A stretch of DNA of 51,832 bases from JARROD01 sp037384225 (GTDB lineage Bacteria; Pseudomonadota; Gammaproteobacteria; Pseudomonadales; Cellvibrionaceae): NCBI GenBank assembly GCA_037384225.1, contig JARROD010000024.1:1-51832 (forward strand), written 5' to 3'. Under the pieces are notes generated by a model that saw only the letters and a program-made list of their open reading frames with translations, had not been told where the DNA came from and made no database searches. Each line of letters begins with the position of its first letter. Position 1 is the stretch's first letter. Shown piece by piece: positions 16,476-25,662 of the stretch. The position numbers and the translations under genes are program-made.

Positions 16476-16531
16476 CCTATCTGGCGGTAACTGCGCAGGC
16501 ATACAGACCTACAGAAACAGGAAATAGAACC

Positions 16532-17884
16532 ATGCACAAAAACACACCACTGCTTCACAAGTTGACAACGCCACTACGACTGATCGTCGCGGTACTGGCT
16601 TTCAGTTTCCCGCCGCTCTACGCATCCGCCAAAGAACTTGAACTGGAAAAAGATGAACTCAAATTCGGTTTTATCAAGCTGACGGATATGGCTCCCCTGG
16701 CGATTGCCTACGAAAAAGGCTTCTTCGAGGACGAAGGGTTGTATGTCACCCTGGAACCTCAGGCCAACTGGAAAGTTCTACTCGACCGCGTTATCGACGG
16801 CGAACTCGACGGCGCCCACATGCTCGCCGGTCAACCGCTGGGAGCCACCATCGGTTTCGGCACTCAGGCGCATGTCATTACCGCATTCAGCATGGACCTT
16901 AACGGCAACGGCATTACCGTCTCCAACGATATCTGGATACAGATGGCCTTGAAACCCGTGGTGGATAAATACAAAGCCGATGGCAAACCCTTTAACATGG
17001 GTATGGTGTTTCCGGTTTCCACCCACAACTATGAATTGCGTTACTGGCTCGCCGCCGGCGGCATTCATCCCGGTTATTATTCAAAAACAGATATCACCGG
17101 CCAGATCGGTGCCGATGCGCTGCTGTCGGTGACACCGCCGCCGCAAATGCCGGCGACACTGGAAGCGGGCACCATCTACGGCTACTGTGTCGGTGAGCCC
17201 TGGAACCAGCAGGCAGTTTTCAAAGGCATCGGAGTGCCGGTAGTTACCGATTACGAAATCTGGAAAGACAATCCGGAGAAGGTGTTCGGTGTTGCCAACA
17301 GCTGGGCGGAAAAGTATCCCAATACCCACCTCGCGGTAGTCAAAGCTCTGATTCGCGCGGCGAAATGGCTCGATGATAACAATGATAGCAACCGCCCCGA
17401 AGCGGTGAAGATTCTCGCCAAAAGCGAATATGTCGGCGCCGACTACAACGTTATCGCAAATTCAATGACAGGCACCTTTGAATACGAAAAAGGCGATAAA
17501 CGCCCTCTGCCCGACTTTAACGTTTTCTTCCGTTACAACGCCACCTACCCCTATTACAGTGATGCGATCTGGTATCTGACACAAATGCGCCGCTGGGGCC
17601 AGATCACTGAACACAAAGATGATGTCTGGTACCACGAAACCGCCAAAAAAGTGTATCGCCCGGATATTTATTTGCAGGCGGCCCGTCTGTTGGTCGAAGA
17701 CGGCAAGGCAAAAAAGTCTGAGTTTCCCTGGGACACCGACGGCTACCGCCCACCGCAAACGCATTTTATCGATAACGTGGTATACGACGGCCACCAGCCA
17801 AACGCTTATCTGAACAAATTTCCGATCGGTTTAAAAAACAAAGAAATCGTCAAGGGCACGGAAGTCAAGGTCGTCAAACATTAA
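16532..17884 (+). CDS. nrtA: Nitrate ABC transporter, substrate-binding protein
   Basis: A 450-residue NrtA/CmpA-family periplasmic binding protein. A Sec signal peptide is clear: positive MHKNTPLLHKL, hydrophobic LIVAVLAFSF, and a probable cleavage after YASA. The mature part shows MAPLAIAYEKGFFEDEGL, GELDGAHMLAGQPLGATIG and GYCVGEPWNQQAVFKGIGVP, all characteristic of nitrate/nitrite/cyanate-type binding proteins. The start at 16532 is preferred because it begins the signal peptide and lies behind an AGGAAA; the frame is open 20 codons upstream. It is the first gene of a four-gene operon with a sigma-54 promoter. Confidence 0.92.
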   Translation: MHKNTPLLHKLTTPLRLIVAVLAFSFPPLYASAKELELEKDELKFGFIKLTDMAPLAIAYEKGFFEDEGLYVTLEPQANWKVLLDRVIDGELDGAHMLAGQPLGATIGFGTQAHVITAFSMDLNGNGITVSNDIWIQMALKPVVDKYKADGKPFNMGMVFPVSTHNYELRYWLAAGGIHPGYYSKTDITGQIGADALLSVTPPPQMPATLEAGTIYGYCVGEPWNQQAVFKGIGVPVVTDYEIWKDNPEKVFGVANSWAEKYPNTHLAVVKALIRAAKWLDDNNDSNRPEAVKILAKSEYVGADYNVIANSMTGTFEYEKGDKRPLPDFNVFFRYNATYPYYSDAIWYLTQMRRWGQITEHKDDVWYHETAKKVYRPDIYLQAARLLVEDGKAKKSEFPWDTDGYRPPQTHFIDNVVYDGHQPNAYLNKFPIGLKNKEIVKGTEVKVVKH

Positions 17885-17927
17885 TTTACAACGCAATAAT
17901 TCATCCGTCTAGAGAGCAGGAACCACA

Positions 17928-18947
17928 ATGTTAAACAGGATCAGTAACTTTCTACAGCTAGCGGGACTGACCTGGTTTGTCCCAATGGTGAAAATGGCTT
18001 CCGGCGAAAACCCCAGACAACAGTTGAAAGAGCTCTGGCAGATTATGGGAATCCCCGTTATTGCCTTTTTAGTGTTTCTGCTTCTCTGGGGCCAGGGAGC
18101 GAGCAAAGTGGTCACCAGTCTCGGCTCGATCCCCGGGCCCATTGCCGTCTGGCATGAAACCCAGGCGTTGTGGCAGGACCACAAAGCCCAGCGCGAGAAA
18201 GCCCAGGCATTTTATGAGCGCCTCAAGGCGCGCAATGAAAAGAAGCTGGCGAAAAATCCCGACGCTAAAGTCAAGTGGCGCACTTACACAGGCAAACCCA
18301 CCTATATCGACCAGATTATTACCAGTCTGCAAACGGTGTTCATGGGGTTTGTGCTGGCAACGGTTGTCGCTGTCCCGCTGGGTATATTCTGCGGCTTGAG
18401 CCCGCTGGTAAACGCTGCTTTCAATCCTATCATTCAGATATTTAAACCCGTTTCACCACTGGCCTGGCTGCCCATAGTGACCATGGTGGTCAGCGCCACT
18501 TATATCACTGGCGACGATGAAGCCTGGTTCAGTAAATCCTTTTTAAATTCGGCCATTACCGTCACCCTGTGCTCGCTGTGGCCGACGCTGATCAATACCG
18601 CTGTGGGGGTCTCCTCCATTGACAAGGACCTGATGAACGTCGGCCGGGTACTGCAACTGAATTGGTTTACCAAGGTCACCAAACTGGTGCTGCCCTCTTC
18701 ACTGCCATTGATTTTTACAGGGTTGCGGCTATCGCTCGGGGTCGGCTGGATGGTGCTGATCGCCGCAGAAATGCTGGCGCAAAACCCGGGGCTGGGTAAA
18801 TTCGTCTGGGATGAGTTCCAAAATGGCAGTTCTCATTCCCTGGGTCGGATTATGGTCGCCGTGTTGACCATTGGCATTATCGGTTTTTTACTGGATCGCA
18901 TAATGCTGACACTGCAAAACCTGTTCACCTTCAGCGACAAACGTTAA
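17928..18947 (+). CDS. nrtB: Nitrate ABC transporter, permease
   Basis: A 339-residue inner-membrane permease of the NrtB type with about six membrane helices. The cytoplasmic EAA-like loop that contacts the ATPase is visible in SIDKDLMNVGRVLQLNWFTK followed by LPSSLPLIFTGLRLS. The N-terminus carries a long, charged, partly coiled-coil insert (about residues 80-120: HKAQREKAQAFYERLKARNE) between the first helix and the core, longer than in many homologues. The start ATG follows GCAGGA. It is separated by 43 bp from nrtA and 19 bp from the ATPase gene. Confidence 0.91.
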   Translation: MLNRISNFLQLAGLTWFVPMVKMASGENPRQQLKELWQIMGIPVIAFLVFLLLWGQGASKVVTSLGSIPGPIAVWHETQALWQDHKAQREKAQAFYERLKARNEKKLAKNPDAKVKWRTYTGKPTYIDQIITSLQTVFMGFVLATVVAVPLGIFCGLSPLVNAAFNPIIQIFKPVSPLAWLPIVTMVVSATYITGDDEAWFSKSFLNSAITVTLCSLWPTLINTAVGVSSIDKDLMNVGRVLQLNWFTKVTKLVLPSSLPLIFTGLRLSLGVGWMVLIAAEMLAQNPGLGKFVWDEFQNGSSHSLGRIMVAVLTIGIIGFLLDRIMLTLQNLFTFSDKR

Positions 18948-18966
18948 TACAAAAAGGGAGGTGGAT

Positions 18967-20769
18967 ATGACTATTCTCGAAATTGACAACCTGAGTAAAT
19001 CCTACGGCAGTGGCGCCGGCGCGACGCGGGTACTCAAAGACGTTAACCTCAACATTGATGCGGGAGAATTTGTCGCCATCGTCGGCTTTTCCGGCAGTGG
19101 TAAAACCACTTTGATTTCCACCATCGCCGGATTGATCAAAGCCGACACCGGTGAACTCCGCTTCAAAGGCGAGCCGATTAGCGGTCCCAGCCCCGAACGC
19201 GGTGTGGTGTTTCAAAGTTACTCGCTCATGCCCTGGCTGACCGTGTACGGCAATATTGCCCTGGCGGTGGACACCGCTTTTAAACACTGGCCCCGAGAGC
19301 GTCGCCGCCAGCACACACACAAATATATCGATATGGTCGGTCTCTCCCACGCCGTCGACAGGCGCCCGGCAGAGCTTTCAGGCGGTATGCGCCAGCGCGT
19401 CGCCGTCGCCCGGGCCCTGGCCATGCAGCCTGAACTATTGTTGCTGGACGAACCCCTGAGCGCACTCGATGCGCTGACCCGGGCCAAGCTCCAGGACGAA
19501 ATCGAACTGATCTCCCAGCAGGAAAAAAAGACCATCGTTCTGATCACCAACGATGTGGATGAAGCGATCCTGCTGGCCGACCGGATTATCCCCCTAAACC
19601 CTGGCCCCGATGCGAACCTGGGCCCCGAATTTAGCGTCGACATACCCAGGCCCCGCAACCGCGCAGCCATGAATCACAACGAATCCTTTAAAAGGCTGCG
19701 CCGGGAGATAACCCAGTATTTGATGCAAGTCGGGATGGAAGCCGCCGTTGAGGACGAAAGCCTGCAACTGCCGGATGTCACACCCAATACCGCTTCGGAC
19801 TTCCCCCCTAACCGGGCCGCGGCCAAAGCCGCCGCTGCACGAACAAAGGCTCAGCAACGCTACCTGGAATTCAGTGCACTGACCAAGGTTTATCCTACCT
19901 CCCAAGGTCCGCTGACGGTGGTGGATGACGTTAATCTGAAAATGAAAAAAGGCGAATTCATTTCGCTGATAGGTCACTCCGGTTGCGGCAAATCTACCGT
20001 GCTGTCGATGGTGGCCGGACTCAACGAAATTACCGGCGGCGGCATTATTTTAGACGGCCGGGAAGTGACCACCGCGGGACCGGACCGCGGCGTTGTGTTC
20101 CAGGCACCAAGCCTGTTTCCCTGGCTCAGCGCTTACGAAAATGTCGCCCTGGGCGTGGAGCGGGTCTACCCCCATACGAGCCGGGGCGAGCGGCGGCAAA
20201 TTATCGAGTATTACCTTTCCCGAGTGGGACTCGCCGACGCCATGGACAAGAAAGCGACCGAATTATCCAACGGCATGAAACAGCGAGTCGGCATCGCCCG
20301 CGCCTTCGCCCTGTCGCCAAAGCTGCTGCTGCTTGACGAACCCTTCGGCATGCTGGACTCCCTGACCCGCTGGGAACTGCAGGAAGTATTAATGGAAGTA
20401 TGGCGACGTACCCAGGTAACCGCTATCTGCGTCACTCACGATGTGGACGAAGCGATTTTGCTCGCCGATCGCGTGGTGATGATGACCAACGGCCCCAACG
20501 CTCGGATCGGAAAAATTCTCGACGTCGACCTACCCCGTCCCCGTACCCGTAAACAGTTGCTGGAGCATCCGGACTATTATCATCTACGTGAAGAATTACT
20601 AACCTTTTTGGAAGAGTGCGACCATAATAATCATCAGGATGAGCCAGATAATAAAACCCATAATTCGGACACGGGTGTAACCGCACAACGGGAAACCACC
20701 TCGGATGACAACTTCAAACCTGACACTATCGATGCTATAGAGCAGGCCGAACAAAGGCTATCCGCATAA
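18967..20769 (+). CDS. Nitrate ABC transporter, fused double ATPase (NrtC-NrtD type)
   Basis: A 600-residue protein made of two complete ABC ATPase domains in tandem. Domain 1 has Walker A GFSGSGKTT, signature LSGGMRQRVAVARALA and Walker B LLLLDEPLSALDA. Domain 2 has Walker A GHSGCGKST, the NrtC/D-type signature LSNGMKQRVGIARAFA and Walker B LLLLDEPFGMLDS. The linker (about residues 255-300) is Ala-rich. The ATG at 18967 lies five bases after GGGAGG; the GTG at 18961 overlaps that Shine-Dalgarno. Cyanobacterial nitrate importers use two separate ATPases; here both are one polypeptide. The C-terminal tail (about 60 residues) is polar and low-complexity. Confidence 0.92.
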   Translation: MTILEIDNLSKSYGSGAGATRVLKDVNLNIDAGEFVAIVGFSGSGKTTLISTIAGLIKADTGELRFKGEPISGPSPERGVVFQSYSLMPWLTVYGNIALAVDTAFKHWPRERRRQHTHKYIDMVGLSHAVDRRPAELSGGMRQRVAVARALAMQPELLLLDEPLSALDALTRAKLQDEIELISQQEKKTIVLITNDVDEAILLADRIIPLNPGPDANLGPEFSVDIPRPRNRAAMNHNESFKRLRREITQYLMQVGMEAAVEDESLQLPDVTPNTASDFPPNRAAAKAAAARTKAQQRYLEFSALTKVYPTSQGPLTVVDDVNLKMKKGEFISLIGHSGCGKSTVLSMVAGLNEITGGGIILDGREVTTAGPDRGVVFQAPSLFPWLSAYENVALGVERVYPHTSRGERRQIIEYYLSRVGLADAMDKKATELSNGMKQRVGIARAFALSPKLLLLDEPFGMLDSLTRWELQEVLMEVWRRTQVTAICVTHDVDEAILLADRVVMMTNGPNARIGKILDVDLPRPRTRKQLLEHPDYYHLREELLTFLEECDHNNHQDEPDNKTHNSDTGVTAQRETTSDDNFKPDTIDAIEQAEQRLSA

Positions 20770-20800
20770 TTTTTAACAACATGATCTGATGGAGAGTTTC

Positions 20801-21997
20801 ATGAACACAGTAAATAAAAAGCTTTTCGCGGCCGCAGTGGTAGCAGCGGGTTTCAGCCCGGTGGGATTCGCTGTAGAGTCGATTGGCGAAGCGTTAAAGG
20901 AAGGTGATGTAAACATCAACTTCCGCCTGCGCTTTGAAGAAGTTGACGTCGACGGAAACGACGACATGGATTTAACCTCATTGAGAACCCGGCTCACCTA
21001 TAAAACCGCCGACGTAAAGGGCGCCAGCGCCCTGGTGGAAATGGATGATGTCACCCACCTCAGCGACTTCGAAGGCGGTGTGGCCGACCCAGAGGGAACC
21101 GAAGTCAATCAGGCCTACCTGGCCTATACCGTCGCCGGGACCACAATAAAATACGGTCGACAGCGCATTCTGCTGGACAACCAGCGTTTCGTCGGCGGTG
21201 TGGGTTTTCGGCAAAATGAACAGACCTACGATGCCGTCAGTGTCACCAACAAAAGTATCGCCGACACCACTCTATTTGTGGCCAATGTCAATAACGTCAA
21301 CCGTATTTTCGGTGAAGACGTTGCATCAGGTGATCACGAGAACGACACCTGGCTGCTCAATGCCCAATATGCAGGACTGAACGCCGGCACTCTTACCGCC
21401 TACGCCTATCTTATCGATAACCAGGACGCGGTCAGTTTTTCTTCGGATACCTACGGCGTGAGATTTGTGGGTAAAACGATGAACGATGACTTGAATTACA
21501 CCCTCGAATACGCGACCCAGGCCGACGCGGCCGATAATCCCAGTGACTACGATGCCGATTATTATCTGCTGACAGGTAGTTACAAAATGGCCAGTGTCAC
21601 CCTGGAAGGCGGTTACGAGGTCTTGGGGGCCGACGGCAGCGACGGACAATTTATTACACCGCTGGCGACACTGCACAAGTTTCAAGGCTGGAACGACAAA
21701 TTTCTCGGCGGCGGCACGGGTAATGTCCCGGGTGGCATTCAAGACCTATACGTCTCTGCGGCCACCCATTTCAACGGTGTCAAACTATCCCTGGTTTACC
21801 ATCAACTATCGTCCGATGACTCTGACGTGAATAATATCGATAACTATGGATCCGAATATGGATTTCTAATAGCGAAAAAACTTGGCCCGGTGGGTTTGAG
21901 CCTAAAATACTGTGATTTTAATGCCGATAGCGACGCCGCAGCCGCAGGCTTTACCGACAGCAGTAAAATCTGGCTTACCGCCCAAGCCAGCTTTTAG
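20801..21997 (+). CDS. Outer-membrane porin, alginate-export-like beta barrel
   Basis: A 398-residue outer-membrane protein with a signal peptide (MNTVNKKLFAAAVVAAGFSP, cleavage probably after GFA) and alternating beta-strand sequence to a terminal aromatic (QASF), the usual signal for barrel assembly. Segments such as NQAYLAYTVAGTTIKYGRQR and DNQRFVGGVGFRQNEQTYDA fit the alginate-export/Porin_4-like families. ATG at 20801 follows GGAG by six bases; an in-frame ATG at 20789 precedes that Shine-Dalgarno. Its position as the last gene of the nitrate operon suggests it lets nitrate or a related anion cross the outer membrane. Substrate is inferred from context only. Confidence 0.8.
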   Translation: MNTVNKKLFAAAVVAAGFSPVGFAVESIGEALKEGDVNINFRLRFEEVDVDGNDDMDLTSLRTRLTYKTADVKGASALVEMDDVTHLSDFEGGVADPEGTEVNQAYLAYTVAGTTIKYGRQRILLDNQRFVGGVGFRQNEQTYDAVSVTNKSIADTTLFVANVNNVNRIFGEDVASGDHENDTWLLNAQYAGLNAGTLTAYAYLIDNQDAVSFSSDTYGVRFVGKTMNDDLNYTLEYATQADAADNPSDYDADYYLLTGSYKMASVTLEGGYEVLGADGSDGQFITPLATLHKFQGWNDKFLGGGTGNVPGGIQDLYVSAATHFNGVKLSLVYHQLSSDDSDVNNIDNYGSEYGFLIAKKLGPVGLSLKYCDFNADSDAAAAGFTDSSKIWLTAQASF

Positions 21998-22042
21998 TGA
22001 TCAACGATCGGATTTTATCGATCAAGTTTCATCGATAGTGTT

Positions 22043-22065
22043 GCGGGAGCTCGCTCCCGCTTTTT
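22043..22065 (+). terminator. Rho-independent terminator of the nitrate operon
   Basis: GCGGGAG (22043-22049), loop CTCG, CTCCCGC (22054-22060), then five T. It lies 46 bp after the porin stop codon. It also overlaps the last bases of the convergent acyltransferase gene. Confidence 0.9.
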
Positions 22066-23236
22066 AACCGGGTGCAGTCGCCTGTGATGAATAGGCCAGT
22101 TTACTGACCACGGGGTTAGCGTAGATTTCCAAAAAGATCTGCCGCCATTGGCTGGGAACACTCTGCAGGCGAAGCTCAAACTGTTTAATCTGTCCACTGA
22201 ACAGCTCACGGTCAAACGGCCTATTTCTATCCGTAACCTTTAAGGCCGGACAGTCCCCGTGAACCGCTTTATAAGCCGCACAATTGTTGGGGTATAGCAC
22301 ATAGTTTAAAATAATTTGCCGGTCTATTTCCGCGGCTACCGCCTCAGTGCTGGCGTATTCGCCGTTTAACACTTCGCCAAATGCCACATGAACATGCCCC
22401 TTGCTGCCGGCAATACCCGCGGCAATACTGGATACGTCTTCATGCTCTTGCTTTTCATAACGGCCGTGGGCGCGCTGTTCGTACAACTCCCGTGCCTTGG
22501 CGCTATCGCAGGGATCCAGTTCGTAGGAAATCGCCACAGGGACAATATTCAGCTCTCTAATATACTCGGACAAAGGTTGATCTTTGCGTTTGCTCAGCGC
22601 AAACATGCCGATAACCGCTGTATTGGTCCTGTCAAGTCCATCCTTGGCCCGGCCCTCGCGCTGGGCGATCCAGATATTGGCCTTGTCCCCGGTAATAGAG
22701 TGGTGGATATAATGGGAAAGGTGCTTGGCCGCTTTCAATTTTTCCCGCCCCGACGTGGCGGAGCGGTTGACGATAAAACTCTTGTTCAATCGCATTAAAT
22801 CCGACACATAAGGTTTGGTCAGCAGATTGTCTCCGATGGCGATCCGCACTGTATCGTGTCCACTGTGGTAAAGCACCCAATTCACTATCGCGGGGTCCAT
22901 GGTTATGTCGCGATGATTGCTGACAAACAGGTAGGGTTTACCGGTATCGAGCTTATCCAGCCCCGAAACCGTCAACGCCGTAGTGGTTCCTTCAATCATG
23001 TTGCGCATATATTTCTCAATGACAACCTGAAATCCACGCACATCCTGAACACCGGCCATCTGGTGCTTTAGCGCTCGGCCAACAATCGGTTTTATCGCCC
23101 AGGGAGCCACCTTCACAAAACGTGGAAACTTGAGAGCAGCTACTGCGTGAATCAGTTCCTTATCGCTCAGCAAATGATCCAGTGTCGGTCGCACTTCGGC
23201 ATCGTTATAAGGGCGAATATCATCAAACTCTGTCAT
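22064..23236 (-). CDS. Glycerol acyltransferase-like (PlsC-fold) protein
   Basis: A 390-residue protein with a lysophosphatidate acyltransferase-like domain in the middle. The catalytic motif is SNHRDITMDPAIVNW, with His and Asp spaced as in the subfamily that reads NHRDI-x-x-D instead of strict HX4D. Later IAQREGRAKDGLDRTN supplies the substrate-binding block. No strong membrane helices are seen. The exact acyl donor and acceptor are unknown; related proteins in gammaproteobacteria are annotated only as 1-acyl-glycerol-3-phosphate acyltransferase. It is monocistronic and converges on the nitrate operon. Confidence 0.82.
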   Translation of the reverse strand: MTEFDDIRPYNDAEVRPTLDHLLSDKELIHAVAALKFPRFVKVAPWAIKPIVGRALKHQMAGVQDVRGFQVVIEKYMRNMIEGTTTALTVSGLDKLDTGKPYLFVSNHRDITMDPAIVNWVLYHSGHDTVRIAIGDNLLTKPYVSDLMRLNKSFIVNRSATSGREKLKAAKHLSHYIHHSITGDKANIWIAQREGRAKDGLDRTNTAVIGMFALSKRKDQPLSEYIRELNIVPVAISYELDPCDSAKARELYEQRAHGRYEKQEHEDVSSIAAGIAGSKGHVHVAFGEVLNGEYASTEAVAAEIDRQIILNYVLYPNNCAAYKAVHGDCPALKVTDRNRPFDRELFSGQIKQFELRLQSVPSQWRQIFLEIYANPVVSKLAYSSQATAPG

Positions 23237-23826
23237 ATAAAAACTATAGAGGTCATTGTGTCGTTCTGGGAGAAAGCCGAAATCAAACCGCCCTGCGCAT
23301 TGCTATCCCCATTTAAGGCATTTTTTCTGCGCGTCAATTTTTCTACGAACGACATCCCGGGTACAAGTCAGCCGCCAAACATACAGAAAAAGCGCCTAAA
23401 ATTCCAATACCTTCGCCCCTGTGCTGGATAATTCACGTTGAATACCCCTAGAGGATTCCCTCACACAGCCATGCGCGGGTAAATGCTTTATTAATTAGGG
23501 TTAAGGTACCCAAACCCATTTCGCACATTTATCGCAACGAAATAGTTATCAGAATTATAATTTAACTAACAGGGCAAGCGGTTTTTGCGTTACCTTATGG
23601 AGGTGTTAAATCCTGAGCCCAATATATAATAGGGTTATAACAGACGCTTATTGATTGTTACAACTTTGAACAAAGTCCTAATATGCAATTGATATTTGGT
23701 TAACATACCCCGGATATATTTATATGCCACCAAGCCCGGGAAGCGACAGCAGGATACATCCACAGTGCTCGCCAACACAGGTATGTTAAACTGGCCCGGA
23801 AACCAGGAATTCGATTATAACCACCA
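23237..23826. other. 590-bp intergenic region, no gene seen
   Basis: This gap separates the divergent acyltransferase and response-regulator genes. It is AT-rich with many stop codons. A TATGGAGGTG stretch near 23598 resembles a Shine-Dalgarno, but only a stop-interrupted frame follows. No riboswitch consensus was recognised, including the c-di-GMP class. Confidence 0.4.
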
Positions 23827-25107
23827 ATGAAAATACTATTGGTTGAAGACAGCGCAACACTGCGCTATACCCACTGCGCTTATATTCGCAATGCCGGCCA
23901 CACCCCCATTATTGCCGAAAGCGGCGAAGAAGCGCTGCAATTGGTGGAGAACACACCGGTAGATATGATCATCATGGATGTGGAAATGCCCGGCCTTAAC
24001 GGTTTTGAAACCACCCGGCTGATGCGGGAATGGCTGGGGGATTACTGGATACCCATTATTTTTGTCACCGGAAAAAACGACGATGAAAGCTACCGCGAAG
24101 GCATCGAAGCCGGTGGTGACGACTATCTTATAAAACCCGTCAGCCCCGCCATACTGCAGGCTAAAATAACCGCCATGGAACGCATTGCCGACATGCGGGA
24201 TCAACTTCGCGAGCTGAATGTGGAACTGGAAACCCTCAGCCAGCGCGACGGGCTGACCAAGGTTTACAACCGCCGAACCTTCGACGAATTTGGCCGGCAA
24301 CAATGGCTGGTCGCCAATCGAAAGCAATTGCCGATTGGTGTTTTAATGATCGATATCGACCACTTTAAAAGTTATAACGATTTCTACGGCCACCCGGCCG
24401 GTGACGACTGTCTGATAAAAGTCGCCGAAGCAATGAACGAAAGCGTTAACCGACCGACGGATATCCTGGCGCGTTATGGCGGTGAGGAATTTATCATTTT
24501 ACTGCCCGACACAGATCAAGAAGGCGCTATGCAGGTCGCCAGTGCTATTCGCTACGCGGTGGAAGATCTGCGTGTTCAACACCAGGCTTCCACCACCAGC
24601 CGCGTCGTTACCGTCAGCATCGGTGCCGCCACCACAAGACATACAACCGGCAGAAGCCTGCAGGATTTGATTAACTGCGCCGACAAAGCGCTGTATAAAT
24701 CCAAACGTGCAGGGCGCAATCGGGTCACGGTGGAAGAGTTTTCACTGGTAAAAAACATCCTCATCGGGGACGATGATCCGGACATTCTCAGCCTGCTGAG
24801 CTCGGAATTGCAGGGCCATTGTCAAATCATGACGGCGGACAACGGCGAAGAGTGCATTGAGCTGGCGCAGTCACTACAACCGGATCTAATCCTGCTGGAT
24901 ATTCGCATGCCGGGTATGGACGGACTGGAGGTTTGTAACCGGTTGAAACAGATTTCGCACACAGCCTACATTCCCATTATCCTGATTTCCGGGCGGGACA
25001 AAGCTGATCTGATAAAAGCGGGTAAAGAAGTGGGGGCGAATGACTGTATCCAGAAGCCCTTTGACCGCTTTCAACTACTGGCCAAGATCAACCACTACCT
25101 TAGCTGA
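23827..25107 (+). CDS. Receiver-GGDEF-receiver diguanylate cyclase
   Basis: A 426-residue signalling protein with three domains. Receiver 1 (about 1-120) has acidic ED at 7-8, phospho-acceptor Asp51 in IIMDVEMPG and Lys in DDYLIKPVSP. The GGDEF domain (about 140-300) has DGLTKVYNRRTFDEF, MIDIDHFKSYNDFYGHPAGD and the active-site YGGEEF. RPTD lies five residues before GGEEF, a classical I-site for product inhibition. Receiver 2 (about 310-426) is complete, with GDDDPD, LLDIRMPGMDG and CIQKPFDRF. It should make c-di-GMP from two GTP when phosphorylated. No histidine kinase is adjacent. A C-terminal receiver after the GGDEF domain is less usual than an N-terminal one alone. Confidence 0.93.
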   Translation: MKILLVEDSATLRYTHCAYIRNAGHTPIIAESGEEALQLVENTPVDMIIMDVEMPGLNGFETTRLMREWLGDYWIPIIFVTGKNDDESYREGIEAGGDDYLIKPVSPAILQAKITAMERIADMRDQLRELNVELETLSQRDGLTKVYNRRTFDEFGRQQWLVANRKQLPIGVLMIDIDHFKSYNDFYGHPAGDDCLIKVAEAMNESVNRPTDILARYGGEEFIILLPDTDQEGAMQVASAIRYAVEDLRVQHQASTTSRVVTVSIGAATTRHTTGRSLQDLINCADKALYKSKRAGRNRVTVEEFSLVKNILIGDDDPDILSLLSSELQGHCQIMTADNGEECIELAQSLQPDLILLDIRMPGMDGLEVCNRLKQISHTAYIPIILISGRDKADLIKAGKEVGANDCIQKPFDRFQLLAKINHYLS

Positions 25108-25203
25108 AACTGCCCTTGCTGCGCCAACACTTCCTGGTAGGCGCAAAACTGTCAATCGGATCAACCTGGACAGAAGCCCTGGGCCTGCTCAGAGGGTGGG
25201 CAG

Positions 25204-25662
25204 TTAATCCACCTCAGAGCGTATACAAAACCATAGAAGGCAGTGTGTTGTCGTATTTTGGGCCTGTCTGGTTCCGATTTCAGACGTCGTCAAGGTGCCA
25301 TCGCCATCGCTGTCAATACTGGCAAACAACCCCATATAATCACAGTATTCCTCTTCCGTCACCCTTCCATCCTGGTCCAGGTCGAGTTTGTTGAAACGGG
25401 CCTTTAATAAGACTTCACGCTTGGTGATGTCCATGGTTTCGTATTCCTGGAAGTTGATGCCTCCGTCGTTGTCCGAATCCATGTGTTTGAAAATATTTCG
25501 TTTTTTTGAAACGACCTCATTTTGGGTGATTTGCGTGTCGCCATTGAGATCGTACTTGGCCAGCAGCCAGTCGTGATTGTGATCTTCAGCGGCTACCGGG
25601 TTAATAACCCATACTATCGAGGTCATTGCCAGTAACGCTTTGCTTATCAGCCACCTAGTCAT
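25204..25662 (-). CDS. Exported four-EF-hand calcium-binding protein
   Basis: A 152-residue protein with a signal peptide (MTRWLISKALLAMTSIVWVI, cleavage after VAA). It has four 12-residue EF-hand loops: DLNGDTQITQNE, DSDNDGGINFQE, DLDQDGRVTEEE and DSDGDGTLTTSE. All have Asp at positions 1 and 5 and Glu at 12, so all four could bind calcium in the periplasm or outside the cell. The C-terminus (NTTTHCLLWFCIRSEVD) is hydrophobic with two Cys and looks unlike the rest. Function beyond calcium binding is unknown. Confidence 0.85.
   Translation of the reverse strand: MTRWLISKALLAMTSIVWVINPVAAEDHNHDWLLAKYDLNGDTQITQNEVVSKKRNIFKHMDSDNDGGINFQEYETMDITKREVLLKARFNKLDLDQDGRVTEEEYCDYMGLFASIDSDGDGTLTTSEIGTRQAQNTTTHCLLWFCIRSEVD

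Noticed and set aside
16453..16506. Riboswitch or ANTAR-type attenuator in front of nrtA
   Set aside because: The stem coincides with the sigma-54 -24/-12 boxes and would not be transcribed from that promoter; loop sequences do not fit the ANTAR hexaloop pattern.
23580..23660. c-di-GMP riboswitch upstream of the GGDEF gene
   Set aside because: The conserved GEMM tetraloop and receptor sequences are not present.
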